NCBI GenBank assembly: GCA_963841705.1
Contig: CAWJDY010000025.1
Span: 1-64,000, forward strand
Origin: VAZQ01 sp963841705
GTDB lineage: Bacteria > Pseudomonadota > Alphaproteobacteria > Rhizobiales > Xanthobacteraceae
Length of the DNA stretch: 64,000 nt
Direction of reading: 5' to 3'
Shown here: in pieces, positions 44,054 through 52,630 of the stretch
Layout of the letters: each line of letters opens with the position of its first letter
Position numbering within the stretch: the stretch's first letter is position 1
Notes under the pieces: generated by a model
The model's input: only the letters and a program-made list of their open reading frames with translations
What the model was told of the DNA's origin: nothing
Databases searched by the model: none
Made by a program: the position numbers and the translations under genes

Positions 44054-44839
44054 ATGTCAAATCAAACGCTGCGAACGGTTGCTGTCATCGCCGGATTCCT
44101 GCTGCTCTGGGAGGCGGCGTGCCGGCTGTTCAATCTTCCCACCTATTTCCTGCCTGCACCCTCGCTGGTGCTTGCGGAGATCTGGGCCGAGCCGCGCTGG
44201 TATCTGCAGCACTGCGGCTACACGCTGTTCACGACAGCACTCGGATTCGGGCTTGCGGTGGTGGTCGGAGTGATTGCCGCCGTCGGCATCACGTACTCGA
44301 AGCTGCTGGAGAACACGCTTTTCACCCTGCTGGTTTCGCTGAACAGCGTGCCGAAGATTGCGCTCGCGCCGCTCTTCATCATCTGGCTCGGCACGGGCGC
44401 CAAATCGAAGGTGGCTATCTCGTTTCTGATCGCGATATTCGCCATCGTGGTGGATACGGTGCTTGGGTTGCGCTCCGCCGATCCCGGCGCGCTGGATCTG
44501 ATGAAAACGATGCGCAGCTCTGCGATGCAGATTCTATTCAAGATCCGGGTACCGGGCGCTTTGCCGCACATGTTCGCAGGAATGAAAGTAGCCATCTCGC
44601 TGGCGCTCGTCGGCGCGATCGCCGGCGAATTCGTAGCCTCGCAAGAGGGGTTGGGCTTTGTGATCATGCAGTCGCAAGGCATGTTCCAGACGGTGCGCGT
44701 GTTTGCGGCGATATTGCTGCTCGGCATTGTCGGGACGGTGCTGTTTGTCCTGGTCGATGTCGTAGAACGCCTGGTTTGTCCCTGGCACGTTTCGCACCGG
44801 CTCGACCAGGCCGAGCTGGCAGTCCGCGTCCGCTGCTAG
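44054..44839 (+). CDS. NitT/TauT-type ABC transporter permease
   Basis: 261 aa with about six helices. The cytoplasmic EAA-type loop is KTMRSSAMQILFKIRVPGAL followed by PHMFAGMKVAISLALVGAIA. SLNSVPKIALAPLFIIWLGT is a typical conserved segment of SsuC/TauC-like permeases. It completes the binding-protein/ATPase/permease set. The substrate is not decidable; adjacency to bioB would allow a cofactor precursor, but this is inference. Confidence 0.9.
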   Translation: MSNQTLRTVAVIAGFLLLWEAACRLFNLPTYFLPAPSLVLAEIWAEPRWYLQHCGYTLFTTALGFGLAVVVGVIAAVGITYSKLLENTLFTLLVSLNSVPKIALAPLFIIWLGTGAKSKVAISFLIAIFAIVVDTVLGLRSADPGALDLMKTMRSSAMQILFKIRVPGALPHMFAGMKVAISLALVGAIAGEFVASQEGLGFVIMQSQGMFQTVRVFAAILLLGIVGTVLFVLVDVVERLVCPWHVSHRLDQAELAVRVRC

Positions 44840-44965
44840 CAGGAAGACGCCGATTGCGTCCGCGTCGCGCGTTATCGATAGCGTAAGGTTTTACCGCAGC
44901 ACGGGATGAACTGGGGTCTATACTGCGGACGAGTGGACGCTCGACAGGTAACCGGAGTGCGTGCG

Positions 44966-45565
44966 ATGCGTTGTATGGCGTGCGGGGCTGAGATGATCCT
45001 GGTGAACGTGCGCCAGGACGACACGATGGCGGTTCCTGGCTTCGAGCACCAAACCTTCAGATGTTCGGAATGCCAGGACCTGGAGCAACGCTTGGTATTC
45101 ACGAAACAGGATCGCGAGGACAACTCTGGGCTCGTGCCCGAGCAAACGGTGCAAGCGGTCGTGACTGCATCAGCAGCACAGGATCAGCACGTTGCCGCTT
45201 CAGCTCTTTTGACCGTTTCGGTGGAGTCCCCTCAAACCGTACCAGTCGAACCAACCCAAACAGCGGCGGTGGAACTGACGCAAATAGCTACGACTGAAAC
45301 GACAGTGCCGCGAACAACTCAAACGGTGCCCGTAGAACCCACAATCCAGGATCGTCCCCCGCTGCGCTCCCCGACGACTGTTTGGGCGAAAGCACTCGAG
45401 AAGCTCCACACCTTCAAGCAGCGGGCAATAGAGACCGAGCGACATGCGCAGTTCAATCGCGTCTGGGACAGCTTCCGTTCCGTTCGCCCGTCTTCAGCCT
45501 CGTCCGAGTCAGTAAGCGATACGAGCCTCGACAAATCCGCGCGATCTCCTAGCGATCCGCAATGA
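44966..45565 (+). CDS. Zinc-ribbon conserved hypothetical protein
   Basis: 199 aa from ATG 44966. The N-terminal 50 residues MRCMACGAEMILVNVRQDDT ... FEHQTFRCSECQDLEQRLVF form a four-Cys zinc ribbon (CMAC, CSEC) known from uncharacterised rhizobial proteins. A long Thr/Val/Pro-rich repeat segment (QTVPVEPTQTAAVEL-like) follows, then a basic helical C-terminus (KALEKLHTFKQRAIETERHA). The central repeats look like a flexible linker. It may act as a small nucleic-acid- or protein-binding factor; no function known. Its last 17 nt overlap the convergent gene. Confidence 0.75.
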   Translation: MRCMACGAEMILVNVRQDDTMAVPGFEHQTFRCSECQDLEQRLVFTKQDREDNSGLVPEQTVQAVVTASAAQDQHVAASALLTVSVESPQTVPVEPTQTAAVELTQIATTETTVPRTTQTVPVEPTIQDRPPLRSPTTVWAKALEKLHTFKQRAIETERHAQFNRVWDSFRSVRPSSASSESVSDTSLDKSARSPSDPQ

Positions 45566-46313
45566 GAAGGGCCGCAGCGGCAACGGAACTTGACGGCCGG
45601 CTGAGGTCATCCGTGAAAGGTTTTTGCAAAAACTGGTTGGCCCTTCGCGGCACGCGTGCCAGGCTGAGATCGACGTCGAGCGCCCCAATGCTCGGACCTT
45701 CGACGCGCGGGAGCGGCAGCGACACGGTCAAGGAAGGTCGTCTGGTCGTGCAGTGAGCAGAAAACAGATGCAATATCCTAGCGTCGACAAGCTCGGCCCA
45801 CTCATAAATCTTGGCAATGCGCGCTCCTATAACTCCGCATTGTGACAGAGTGAATTGTCCCAGCATCTTATCAAAGCTGGATTTGTATCTTTGATTGTCG
45901 GAACGCGCTGAGAACACCGCGTTGATGCTCTGGATGCGGGCTAAGTCGCCGAACTGAATCAGGTAGCGGAGATAATCGAGAAGCCCTCTGGTCGGCACTT
46001 TTTGCATGTCGGCTGTAAACTCACCCAGAATCCAGCCGTCGTTTATTTCGTGCAACCATTTTTCCACCATCCACCGCTCGGTCTGTTTGGCGAAGTTTGC
46101 GCGCTTGATGACATTGTGACGCACGTTGCGGATGGCGATAATTGTTCGGTCGCGAATGGCGGACCATTCCTTGCGTGTTTCATCGGGGTAAAGCTGTTGA
46201 GTTGCGAGGGCCGCAATGGCCTTTTCAGCTGCGTCGATGGCAACATTGATACGAGCACTATCGGCATCCTGATCCCGCTCCGCTCGTTCCACTTCAAAGG
46301 CATCTCTAAACAT
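45549..46313 (-). CDS. Hypothetical protein with alpha-helical N-terminal part
   Basis: 254 aa, CGGAG upstream of ATG 46313. Acidic/basic helices (FEVERAERDQDADSARINVA, YPDETRKEWSAIRDRTIIAI) and EKWLHEINDGWILGEFTAD give normal amino-acid composition, unlike shadow frames. A C-terminal Ser/Pro/Arg-rich part (TTRRPSLTVSLPLPRVEGPS) may be disordered. No family recognised. Codon composition is less GC-rich than neighbours, so it may be horizontally acquired. It is convergent with the zinc-ribbon gene, overlapping by 17 nt. Confidence 0.6.
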   Translation of the reverse strand: MFRDAFEVERAERDQDADSARINVAIDAAEKAIAALATQQLYPDETRKEWSAIRDRTIIAIRNVRHNVIKRANFAKQTERWMVEKWLHEINDGWILGEFTADMQKVPTRGLLDYLRYLIQFGDLARIQSINAVFSARSDNQRYKSSFDKMLGQFTLSQCGVIGARIAKIYEWAELVDARILHLFSAHCTTRRPSLTVSLPLPRVEGPSIGALDVDLSLARVPRRANQFLQKPFTDDLSRPSSSVAAAALLIADR

Positions 46314-46908
46314 TGCAAATACTCCGAGCGCAATGAGAGTACTTCGTCTGGCCTCGGGCGGATCCCGACGTTATGCGGGTTTGTTTGGCAAGCGAGCCTC
46401 GTGGTTACGTTTTCCACAAGATTGCGAGCAGAGTTCGGCCGTTGCTGCCGCATTGTGCCCCCGCCCTTTCTGCATTCTGATACCTCTTGGCATTTTGATT
46501 ACTCATTGTAGGCAATATCGTACCGTCAAGCGTCTCGTTTTTAGTTTGAGACTTTATCGGGTTGCAGCAGCGCCCGAAGGCAGTGCCACCCCGGGAGAAA
46601 GTAGCGAGGGCCCTTAGGCCGCGAGCGTAATCCACGGTTTCGCGGCGAATTACCTGGCGCTTTGATGCGTGCCTGAGCCGTCCTACGTTAGTTAACCAAC
46701 GTCAGCCTTTTCTCGGCAGCTTCGAATTTCGGTCAGCTTTGTGGCGCACCCTCGCGCGCGTGGGGAACTGAAAGTACCCATGAGACGGCGACCCGGCTGC
46801 CGTGTGGCTTCCCTGCTAGCAGGGCCGCCGGTTCTTCTAGATTCCCAGCAGTTCCCGGAGCTCGCAGCTCGCTTGGCATGCTCAAGGTTGGAACTCCAGA
46901 GAGACATC
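46314..46908. other. Intergenic region, no supported gene
   Basis: Almost 600 bp with no recognisable coding signal; short plus and minus frames are inconsistent and lack ribosome sites. GC is slightly lower than nearby. Probably the promoter of the hypothetical gene plus eroded DNA. Confidence 0.5.
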
Positions 46909-47184
46909 ATGGTCAAATACGGCGCATTATCCCGATCTCACGTATATCAGATGCTCGGCTCCAAGGACCCGAACGTCCGCCATGCTGCCTTTACTCTCCT
47001 GGAAGCAAGCAACCCAAGGCTCAGAAGGAACAGTGAGCTTTTCATAGAAATAGTCCGCTTCATTTGGGATGCAAATCCGAGCTATGATGTTTATCGAGAG
47101 TTCAGTCGACGTCATTTCATGCGGCGACCCGCACGACCCAACAGACGCGATCTTCCCGCCCCTCGGCTCAGCGGGAACTCGTAG
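46909..47184 (+). CDS. Small hypothetical protein
   Basis: 91 aa from ATG 46909, preceded by AGAGAG. MVKYGALSRSHVYQMLGSKD then NPRLRRNSELFIEIVRFIWD and ASNPR, ending in an Arg/Pro-rich tail. Helical and hydrophobic patches give a plausible folded core of about 65 residues. No family is recognised, and the upstream frame to 46741 has no ribosome site and looks like shadow sequence. Could be an open frame without a product. Confidence 0.4.
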   Translation: MVKYGALSRSHVYQMLGSKDPNVRHAAFTLLEASNPRLRRNSELFIEIVRFIWDANPSYDVYREFSRRHFMRRPARPNRRDLPAPRLSGNS

Positions 47185-47222
47185 GGCGGCCAAACGCGCG
47201 CGAAGTCGCGCGACAGACGCCC

Positions 47223-48149
47223 TCAATGTATCGCCACGGCGGTGCGCGGCATCAGTGCGCCGCGGTGGCGTATCACCTGGCCCGCGAGCCTATGGGCGGA
47301 AGCCGCCGCCTGCGCCGGCCCCTCGCCGGCGAGCCGCGCGGCGATGTAGGCGGCGTTGAAGCCGTCGCCGGCAGCGGTGCTGTCGACCGGCACCAGCACC
47401 TCCGGCACCGGTATGAGGTCGGTCTTCCCGCCCGCCGCCAACAGCGCGCTGCTCGGGCCGTTCTTCACCACGATCTCGGCAATCCCGAACGCTTGCAGGC
47501 GCGCCACTGTCGCTTCCGGGCTTGGATCCCCCCACAGCACGGCCTCATCGTCATAGGTGGGAAGCGCGATGTCCACGCGCTTCAATGTTTCGATGAACAC
47601 GGTTCGCGCCCGCGACAAGTCTCCGCGCCAGCCACCTGGACGGAAATTGCCGTCGAACGCGATCTTCGCGCCCTTTCCTCGTATCGCTTCCAGCGTCGCA
47701 AGGAAACGGCCAACCCCCACATTGGAATAAAGCGACAGGGTGATGCCTGAGAAATAGACGAGATTTGCCTTCGCCAGCCCTTCGGCGAGGCGCGCCCAGT
47801 GCGGCAGCTCGAACAGATCGCGCACGGGCGCTTCGCCCCGCCATTCGTAGGACTGACGCGCGCCGGAGGCATCGGTGTCTAGCACGGCAAGCCCGGGCAG
47901 CCGCCCGCGAATCCGCAGCATCAGGTCGCTTGCAATCCCCTCGGCGGCAGCAAGCGCAACGACCGCATCGGAATACGGATCCTCCCCGAGCGCGGTAACA
48001 AAAGTGGTGGTGACCCCGGCGCGCGCGAGATAGACGGCGACGTTGAACGTGTCGCCAGCGTAGCCCAGCCTGAAACGGCCGTCGTCGCCGCGCGCAAGCT
48101 CGATGATGACTTCGCCGACGACGGCGACCCGGGGTTTCTGCTCGCTCAT
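47223..48149 (-). CDS. kdgK: PfkB-family sugar kinase, 2-keto-3-deoxygluconate kinase-like
   Basis: 308 aa from ATG 48149. PRVAVVGEVIIELARGDDGR, then GYAGDTFNVAVYLARAGV, places the Gly-rich sugar-binding start; VPVDSTAAGDGFNAAYIAAR is the PfkB signature with catalytic Asp. YAGDTFN is a hallmark of KDG kinases rather than fructokinases. It phosphorylates 2-keto-3-deoxygluconate in the Entner-Doudoroff side route. No aldolase gene (eda) is adjacent. Weak ribosome site, so the start is less certain. Confidence 0.85.
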   Translation of the reverse strand: MSEQKPRVAVVGEVIIELARGDDGRFRLGYAGDTFNVAVYLARAGVTTTFVTALGEDPYSDAVVALAAAEGIASDLMLRIRGRLPGLAVLDTDASGARQSYEWRGEAPVRDLFELPHWARLAEGLAKANLVYFSGITLSLYSNVGVGRFLATLEAIRGKGAKIAFDGNFRPGGWRGDLSRARTVFIETLKRVDIALPTYDDEAVLWGDPSPEATVARLQAFGIAEIVVKNGPSSALLAAGGKTDLIPVPEVLVPVDSTAAGDGFNAAYIAARLAGEGPAQAAASAHRLAGQVIRHRGALMPRTAVAIH

Positions 48150-48641
48150 TGCCGGCCGCACCATGTCACGGGATCGCCTGCGAAAGAAGCGGCCATTTCC
48201 AACCTCGGCTGCCCTCCCAGCGAGCGCTCATCCTCGCCGTGGGGGCGAGACACTGCCTCACCCCTGTGGATGGAGCGCGATGCAGTGCGTCCCCCCTACG
48301 GAAAGGTCTTTGGCCCGAGAACATCCCCGAGAATCTTGGAACGATCCGGGGCATGGCGCGTTGTATCTCATCCCCGAGCAAGGAGGTCGCCGTGCCCAAT
48401 ACGCTGCAAATTCCGCTAGAGCGACATCGCGACATTCAGCGGAGATGGCACCGAATGCTGCAACGAACCGCCGCCCCAAGGGCGGCCCCCACCCCGCAAG
48501 TCGGGTTGGAGTATTCTCCGATACGAGACCGTTTTGAGACACGAGATCGTTTTGATGTGCTGATAAATGCACCTTCATCGAATAAACTGAAGAATTAAGA
48601 TACCGCAGAGTGGCGGATATCCTCGGCCGTAATTAAACCGT
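48150..48641. other. Intergenic region with degenerate palindrome
   Basis: Contains CGTGGGGGCGAGACACTGCC...TCACCCCTGTGG (about 48237-48268), a degenerate relative of the GTAGGGGCG palindromes. Otherwise no gene seen; frames are short and shadow-like. Confidence 0.45.
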
Positions 48642-48785
48642 TTAATCGAACCAGCCGCGCCATTTGAACCGCAACAGCGGTATGAGGGCGCTCAGAGCCG
48701 CCATAGCGAGCGCGAGGGGATAGCCCCACGCCCATTTCAACTCGGGCATGAATTTGAAATTCATTCCGTAAATCCCGACCACTAC
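48642..48785 (-). pseudogene. corA: CorA magnesium transporter, C-terminal remnant
   Basis: Ends at TAA 48642-48644. The 47 residues VVVGIYGMNFKFMPELKWAW then GYPLALAMAALSALIPLL and RFKWRGWFD contain the CorA signature GMN after a first helix edge, and the second helix. The rest (about 280 residues) is missing: the fragment starts just 6 nt after the stop of the RibD-like gene. It is a truncated gene replaced by or joined to that neighbour. Confidence 0.82.
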
Positions 48786-48791
48786 CGGGGA

Positions 48792-49439
48792 CTATTTGCG
48801 CTTGGTGATAACAATGTGTGTCGCGTTCGGCGTGGGAACGTGTTCGGCGCAGTAATAGCCATGCTGCAGCGCGTTGAAGCCGGGGAGAAGATGTTCCCCG
48901 GAGCCGAGCAGTACCGGTGAAATTGCCAGGTGCATCTCGTCAACAAGACCTGCAAAAAGATATTCCCGGATCGTGGCAACCCCGCCGCCGAGCCGGACGT
49001 CTTGGCCGTTGGCTGCCTCTGTAGCGCTTCGAAGCGCCGGGTGGATGCCGTCAGTGATAAAGTGAAAAGTGGTACCACCGCTCATGGTGAATGATGCGCG
49101 CCCGTGGTTGGTAAGGACGAACACGGGAGTGTGATACGGCGGATTGTCACCCCACCAACCTTTCCAGCTGTCGTCGGGCCAGGGTCCCCGGACTGGTCCG
49201 AACATGTTGCGTCCCATAATCCAAGCCCCGACATTCTTGAAGCCGCGCGCCGCAAATTCATCATCGATCCCGGTAGAGCCGCCCGCGGCGCCAAACATTT
49301 GCCGAAAGGTCCGTGTGGCGAAGGCCCATTGGTGCAACTCACGGCCGCCGACGCCGAGGGGATTATCAAGATCTTGATTGGGCCCGGCGCCGTAACCGTC
49401 AAGGGAGAGAGTGAAACCGTGGACACGAAGTTTGGACAT
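48792..49439 (-). CDS. Dihydrofolate-reductase-fold protein (RibD C-terminal family)
   Basis: 215 aa, AGGAG upstream of ATG 49439. VHGFTLSLDGYGAGP is the typical N-terminus, with KNVGAWIMGRNMFGPVRGPW and DVRLGGGVATIREYLFAGLV, the NADPH-binding GGG loop. Family members are RibD/dihydrofolate-reductase-like reductases of unknown substrate, frequent in rhizobia. The gene ends 6 nt before the corA remnant, so that remnant marks a recombination border. Confidence 0.88.
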   Translation of the reverse strand: MSKLRVHGFTLSLDGYGAGPNQDLDNPLGVGGRELHQWAFATRTFRQMFGAAGGSTGIDDEFAARGFKNVGAWIMGRNMFGPVRGPWPDDSWKGWWGDNPPYHTPVFVLTNHGRASFTMSGGTTFHFITDGIHPALRSATEAANGQDVRLGGGVATIREYLFAGLVDEMHLAISPVLLGSGEHLLPGFNALQHGYYCAEHVPTPNATHIVITKRK

Positions 49440-49508
49440 GAGGGGCTCCTCGCCTTACCGAGAAATTTTCCAGCCCGATAGACGCAATGCTGCCATGGAC
49501 TTGGGCAA

Positions 49509-49523
49509 TGTTACATTGTAACA
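49509..49523. promoter_or_regulatory. Zur-type operator of the zinc transport operon
   Basis: TGTTACATTGTAACA is a perfect 15-bp palindrome (TGTTACA, T, TGTAACA). Alphaproteobacterial Zur boxes have the form GTTATANTATAAC, which this resembles. It lies 39 nt before the first gene of a zinc ABC transporter operon, which supports zinc-dependent repression. Binding has not been tested. Confidence 0.75.
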
Positions 49524-49562
49524 AGCACCACCCCCATTACCGGGTGCACGTGAGCAGGTTCC

Positions 49563-49724
49563 ATGCCCACCCAGCTTCCCCACCAGCACGATCATCCGGG
49601 CCGGGGCCATCCCCCGGCACCGATCTCGCCCTCAATTCTGCGCCTCTCGGTTACGGAGAGGCTGGCGATCAGCGGCGCTTTGACGGTGCTCCTTTGGGCG
49701 GCAGTCATCTGGGCCATGAGGTAA
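49563..49724 (+). CDS. Small His-rich single-helix membrane peptide of the zinc operon
   Basis: 53 aa: MPTQLPHQHDHPGRGHPPAP, then a helical, hydrophobic C-terminal half LAISGALTVLLWAAVIWAMR. Four His lie in the first 16 residues (HQHDH, GH). It ends TAA 49722-49724, 4 nt before the ATPase ATG, with GAGCAGG upstream. Short peptides of this form precede znu genes in Bradyrhizobium-like genomes (recollection). It may bind zinc at the membrane as an accessory factor (inference). Confidence 0.7.
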   Translation: MPTQLPHQHDHPGRGHPPAPISPSILRLSVTERLAISGALTVLLWAAVIWAMR

Positions 49725-49728
49725 GCCG

Positions 49729-50469
49729 ATGGGCTGCGCCTTGCACTTTCGCGACGTCACGCTGGGCTATGATCGGCATCCCGCCGTACATCATCTCGAC
49801 GGCGAAGTCGCGACCGGCGCGCTGATAGCCGTCGTCGGCCCGAACGGCGCGGGCAAATCGACCCTGTTCAAAGGCATCGTTGGCGTGCTGAAGCCGCTCG
49901 CCGGCCGTATCGATCACGACGTTATTACGCCGCAGGATATCGCCTACCTGCCGCAGGCGGCCGAGATCGACCGGTCATTCCCGATCAATGTCTATGATCT
50001 CGTTGCCATGGGATTGTGGCGGCGCACCGGCGCGTTTGGCGGGGTCGGACGCGAGGCGCGCGGGCTGATCGAGAGCGCGATCGCCGCGGTCGGAATGACG
50101 GGGTTCGAGGATCGCGCCATCGCAACCCTCTCCGGCGGTCAGACGCAGCGGATGCTGTTTGCGCGGCTGTTGCTGCAGGATGCGCGGGTGATCGTGCTCG
50201 ACGAGCCATTCAATGCGGTCGACGCCAAGACCTCGGCCGACCTGTTCGGCTTGATCCAGCGCTGGCACGGCGAGAAGCGCACGGTGCTGACCGCGCTGCA
50301 CGACATCGAATTTGTGCGCGCGAATTTCCCCGAAACGCTTCTGCTCGCACGCGAGCCGGTAGCCTGGGGCCGCACCGAAACGGTGCTCACGCCGGAGAAC
50401 CTGCTGACGGCGCGCCGCATGTGCGAGGCGTTCGACGAGCATGCGGCGGCATGCGCGGAGGCAGTGTGA
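49729..50469 (+). CDS. znuC: Zinc/manganese ABC transporter ATPase (ZnuC-like)
   Basis: 246 aa, GAGG before ATG 49729. Walker A GPNGAGKST, signature LSGGQTQRMLFARLL, Walker B VIVLDEPFNAVD, H-loop ALHDIEF. INVYDLVAMGLWRRTG is typical of metal-type ATPases. It powers import with the permease (overlapping start) and the binding protein ZnuA-like downstream. The operon follows a Zur-type box, supporting zinc as ligand, though manganese cannot be excluded. Confidence 0.9.
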   Translation: MGCALHFRDVTLGYDRHPAVHHLDGEVATGALIAVVGPNGAGKSTLFKGIVGVLKPLAGRIDHDVITPQDIAYLPQAAEIDRSFPINVYDLVAMGLWRRTGAFGGVGREARGLIESAIAAVGMTGFEDRAIATLSGGQTQRMLFARLLLQDARVIVLDEPFNAVDAKTSADLFGLIQRWHGEKRTVLTALHDIEFVRANFPETLLLAREPVAWGRTETVLTPENLLTARRMCEAFDEHAAACAEAV

Positions 50470-51335
50470 TCTACGACTTCTTCATCGCCCCATTCACCGA
50501 GTTCGAGTTCATGCGGCGCGCGCTTGCCGGCGTCTTTGCATTGGCGCTCGGCGCGGGGCCGATCGGCGTGTTCCTCATGCTCCGCCGCATGAGCCTCGTC
50601 GGCGATGCCATGGCCCATGCGATCCTGCCGGGCGCAGCCGTCGGATTTCTGCTTTCCGGGCTCAGTCTGTTCGCCATGACCGCGGGCGGCCTTATCGCGG
50701 GCGTCGTCGTTGCCCTGCTCACCGGCCTGGTCGCGCGCAACACCGAGCTCAAGGAGGATGCGGCGCTGGCGACATTCTATCTCCTCTCGCTTGCGATCGG
50801 GGTGACCATCGTGTCGCTCAAGGGCACCAATATCGATCTCCTGCACGTGCTGTTCGGCAACGTGCTCGCCCTCGATGACCAGACCCTCCTCCTGATCGCC
50901 GGCAATGCCACGCTCACCTTGCTGGTGCTCGCGCTGATCTATCGCCCGCTGGTGATCGAATGCGTCGACCCGGGCTTCATGCGCTCGGTGAGCCGCGCCG
51001 GCGGACCGGCGCATTTCGCGTTTCTCGCGCTGGTCGTCATCAATCTGGTGAGCGGTTTCCATGCGCTCGGCACATTGCTGGCGGTCGGGATCATGATGCT
51101 GCCCGCCGCCATCGGGCGCTTCTGGGCCCGCGACATCACCCAGATGATCGTGCTCGCAACCGCAAGCGGGGTCGCCGCCGGCTACGCCGGGCTGCTGCTG
51201 TCGTTCCACACCGGTGTCGCTTCCGGACCTGCGGTCATTCTCGTTGCGGGCGTGCTTTATCTCGGATCTCTTCTGTTCGGCCGGGTCGGCGGGCTCGTGC
51301 GCCAGCTCTTCCCCGGCCGCCATCTGGAAGCCTGA
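50466..51335 (+). CDS. znuB: Zinc/manganese ABC transporter permease (ZnuB-like)
   Basis: 289 aa from GTG 50466, whose start overlaps the ATPase stop (GTGTGATC). IYDFFIAPFTEFEFMRRALA then eight or more helices including RRMSLVGDAMAHAILPGAAV, a family signature (SLxGDAxAHAxLPG). The ABC-3 permease family is that of ZnuB, MntB and SitC. The longer open frame extending to 50016 is a shadow of the ATPase gene. Confidence 0.9.
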   Translation: MIYDFFIAPFTEFEFMRRALAGVFALALGAGPIGVFLMLRRMSLVGDAMAHAILPGAAVGFLLSGLSLFAMTAGGLIAGVVVALLTGLVARNTELKEDAALATFYLLSLAIGVTIVSLKGTNIDLLHVLFGNVLALDDQTLLLIAGNATLTLLVLALIYRPLVIECVDPGFMRSVSRAGGPAHFAFLALVVINLVSGFHALGTLLAVGIMMLPAAIGRFWARDITQMIVLATASGVAAGYAGLLLSFHTGVASGPAVILVAGVLYLGSLLFGRVGGLVRQLFPGRHLEA

Positions 51336-51465
51336 CGCGATGCCCGGACTTTGGATGGCGATGTTCTTCTCGTGTTCCGGACGAGCGAGCGCGGCTTGTC
51401 CGCGCGAGTGAAGATCCGGGACCCAGGGGTCACACGATCAGTTTGAAGAGCAGAGAGGAGGATTA

Positions 51466-52416
51466 ATGCGAATAGTTCGACAAAGGCTCTCGATCTCCTG
51501 GCCTGCTGTGATCGCGACCGGGCTTGCAGCGGCGCTGATGCTGGCAAGCCCCGCGTGGTCGCAGGAACCGCCAAGCGGCAGGCTCAAGGTCGTCGCCAGC
51601 TTCTCGATCCTGGGCGATCTCGTGAAAAACGTCGGCGGCGAGCGGGTGGAGGTAGCGACCCTGGTGGGGCCGAACGGCAACGCTCACGTCTACGCCCCTT
51701 CGCCCGCCGATGCGAGGAAGGTGGCGGAAGCCCGCATCGTATTCGTCAACGGGCTGGGCTTCGAGGGCTGGCTGGACCGGCTGGTGAAAGCATCGGGCAC
51801 CACGGCACCGATCGTTGTCGCCAGCCGCGGGGTGAAGCCGCTTGAGCGCGCGAAGGCGCATGAGCACGAGGGCGATCACGACCACGGCAAGCTGGATCCG
51901 CATGCCTGGCAATCCGTCGCAAATGCAAAACTCTATGTCGAAAACATCCGCGATGCATTGATCAGCATCGATCCCGCGGGCAAGGCGGCCTACGAAGCCC
52001 AGGCGGGCGCCTACCTCGCCAGGCTCGACGCGCTCGATCATGAGGCGCACGATGCGATGACCAGAATTCCGGCCGATCACCGGCGCGTCATCACCAGCCA
52101 TGCCGCCTTCGGGTATTTCGAAAGCGCCTATGGCATTGTGTTCATCGCGCCGCAGGGCGTCTCGACCGAGGCGGAAGCGTCTGCCCGAGATGTTGCCGCA
52201 ATCATCAGCGAGATCAAGAAACATCGGGCTGCAGCGGTATTTCTGGAAAACGTGACCGATCCGCGGCTCGTCCAGCAGATCGCCCGTGAAACCGGAGCCA
52301 AGGTGGGTGGCGTGCTCTATTCCGATGCCCTGACCGACGAGAAGGGCGAGGCACCCACCTACATCGATCTCATGCGTCACAACCTCAAGCAGCTCACCGA
52401 TGCGCTCACGAGCTGA
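51466..52416 (+). CDS. znuA: Metal ABC transporter substrate-binding protein (ZnuA-like)
   Basis: 316 aa, AGGAGG before ATG 51466. Signal peptide VIATGLAAALMLASPAWS, then LKVVASFSILGDLVKNVGGE. The short His-rich loop (HEHEGDHDHGKLDPHAW) is a zinc-type feature, and HAWQSVANAKLYVENI and SHAAFGYFESAYGI carry the conserved metal ligands. It captures Zn(II) in the periplasm for the ABC permease. It is the last gene of the zinc operon. Confidence 0.9.
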   Translation: MRIVRQRLSISWPAVIATGLAAALMLASPAWSQEPPSGRLKVVASFSILGDLVKNVGGERVEVATLVGPNGNAHVYAPSPADARKVAEARIVFVNGLGFEGWLDRLVKASGTTAPIVVASRGVKPLERAKAHEHEGDHDHGKLDPHAWQSVANAKLYVENIRDALISIDPAGKAAYEAQAGAYLARLDALDHEAHDAMTRIPADHRRVITSHAAFGYFESAYGIVFIAPQGVSTEAEASARDVAAIISEIKKHRAAAVFLENVTDPRLVQQIARETGAKVGGVLYSDALTDEKGEAPTYIDLMRHNLKQLTDALTS

Positions 52417-52424
52417 CGGCTAAT

Positions 52425-52455
52425 CCCTCCCCCGAAGGCCCGCGAAGGGGGAGGG
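52425..52455 (+). terminator. Terminator-like hairpin after the zinc operon
   Basis: CCCTCCCCC, 13-nt spacer, GGGGGAGGG. The hairpin starts 9 nt after the znuA stop. No T-run, so it may be a weak or processing hairpin. Confidence 0.55.
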
Positions 52456-52520
52456 TGGGCGAGCGTAGCGCGGCCGGGCGGGGGCCAGGCCCACTTCACC
52501 GTAGCAGTGTGCCGAAAGCA

Positions 52521-52547
52521 TTTGCCCCGGCGCAAGGCCGGGGCAAA
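52521..52547. repeat. Intergenic hairpin
   Basis: TTTGCCCCGGC, GCAAG, GCCGGGGCAAA, a perfect 11-bp stem. Followed by CCCCGGATCAAGTCCGGGG (52557-52575), a second short hairpin. Neither is in a gene. Confidence 0.75.
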
Positions 52548-52630
52548 TGTTGTCGACCCCGGATCAAGTCCGGGGCAGGCTCTCCCCCTTTCAGAGGGAG
52601 GTATTATAGAGGTTGCTTTGGCGGCAGGTC

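Noticed and set aside
50016..50465. Upstream extension of the znuB frame by 150 codons
   Set aside because: It is an arginine-rich shadow of znuC; the true start is GTG 50466 overlapping the znuC stop.
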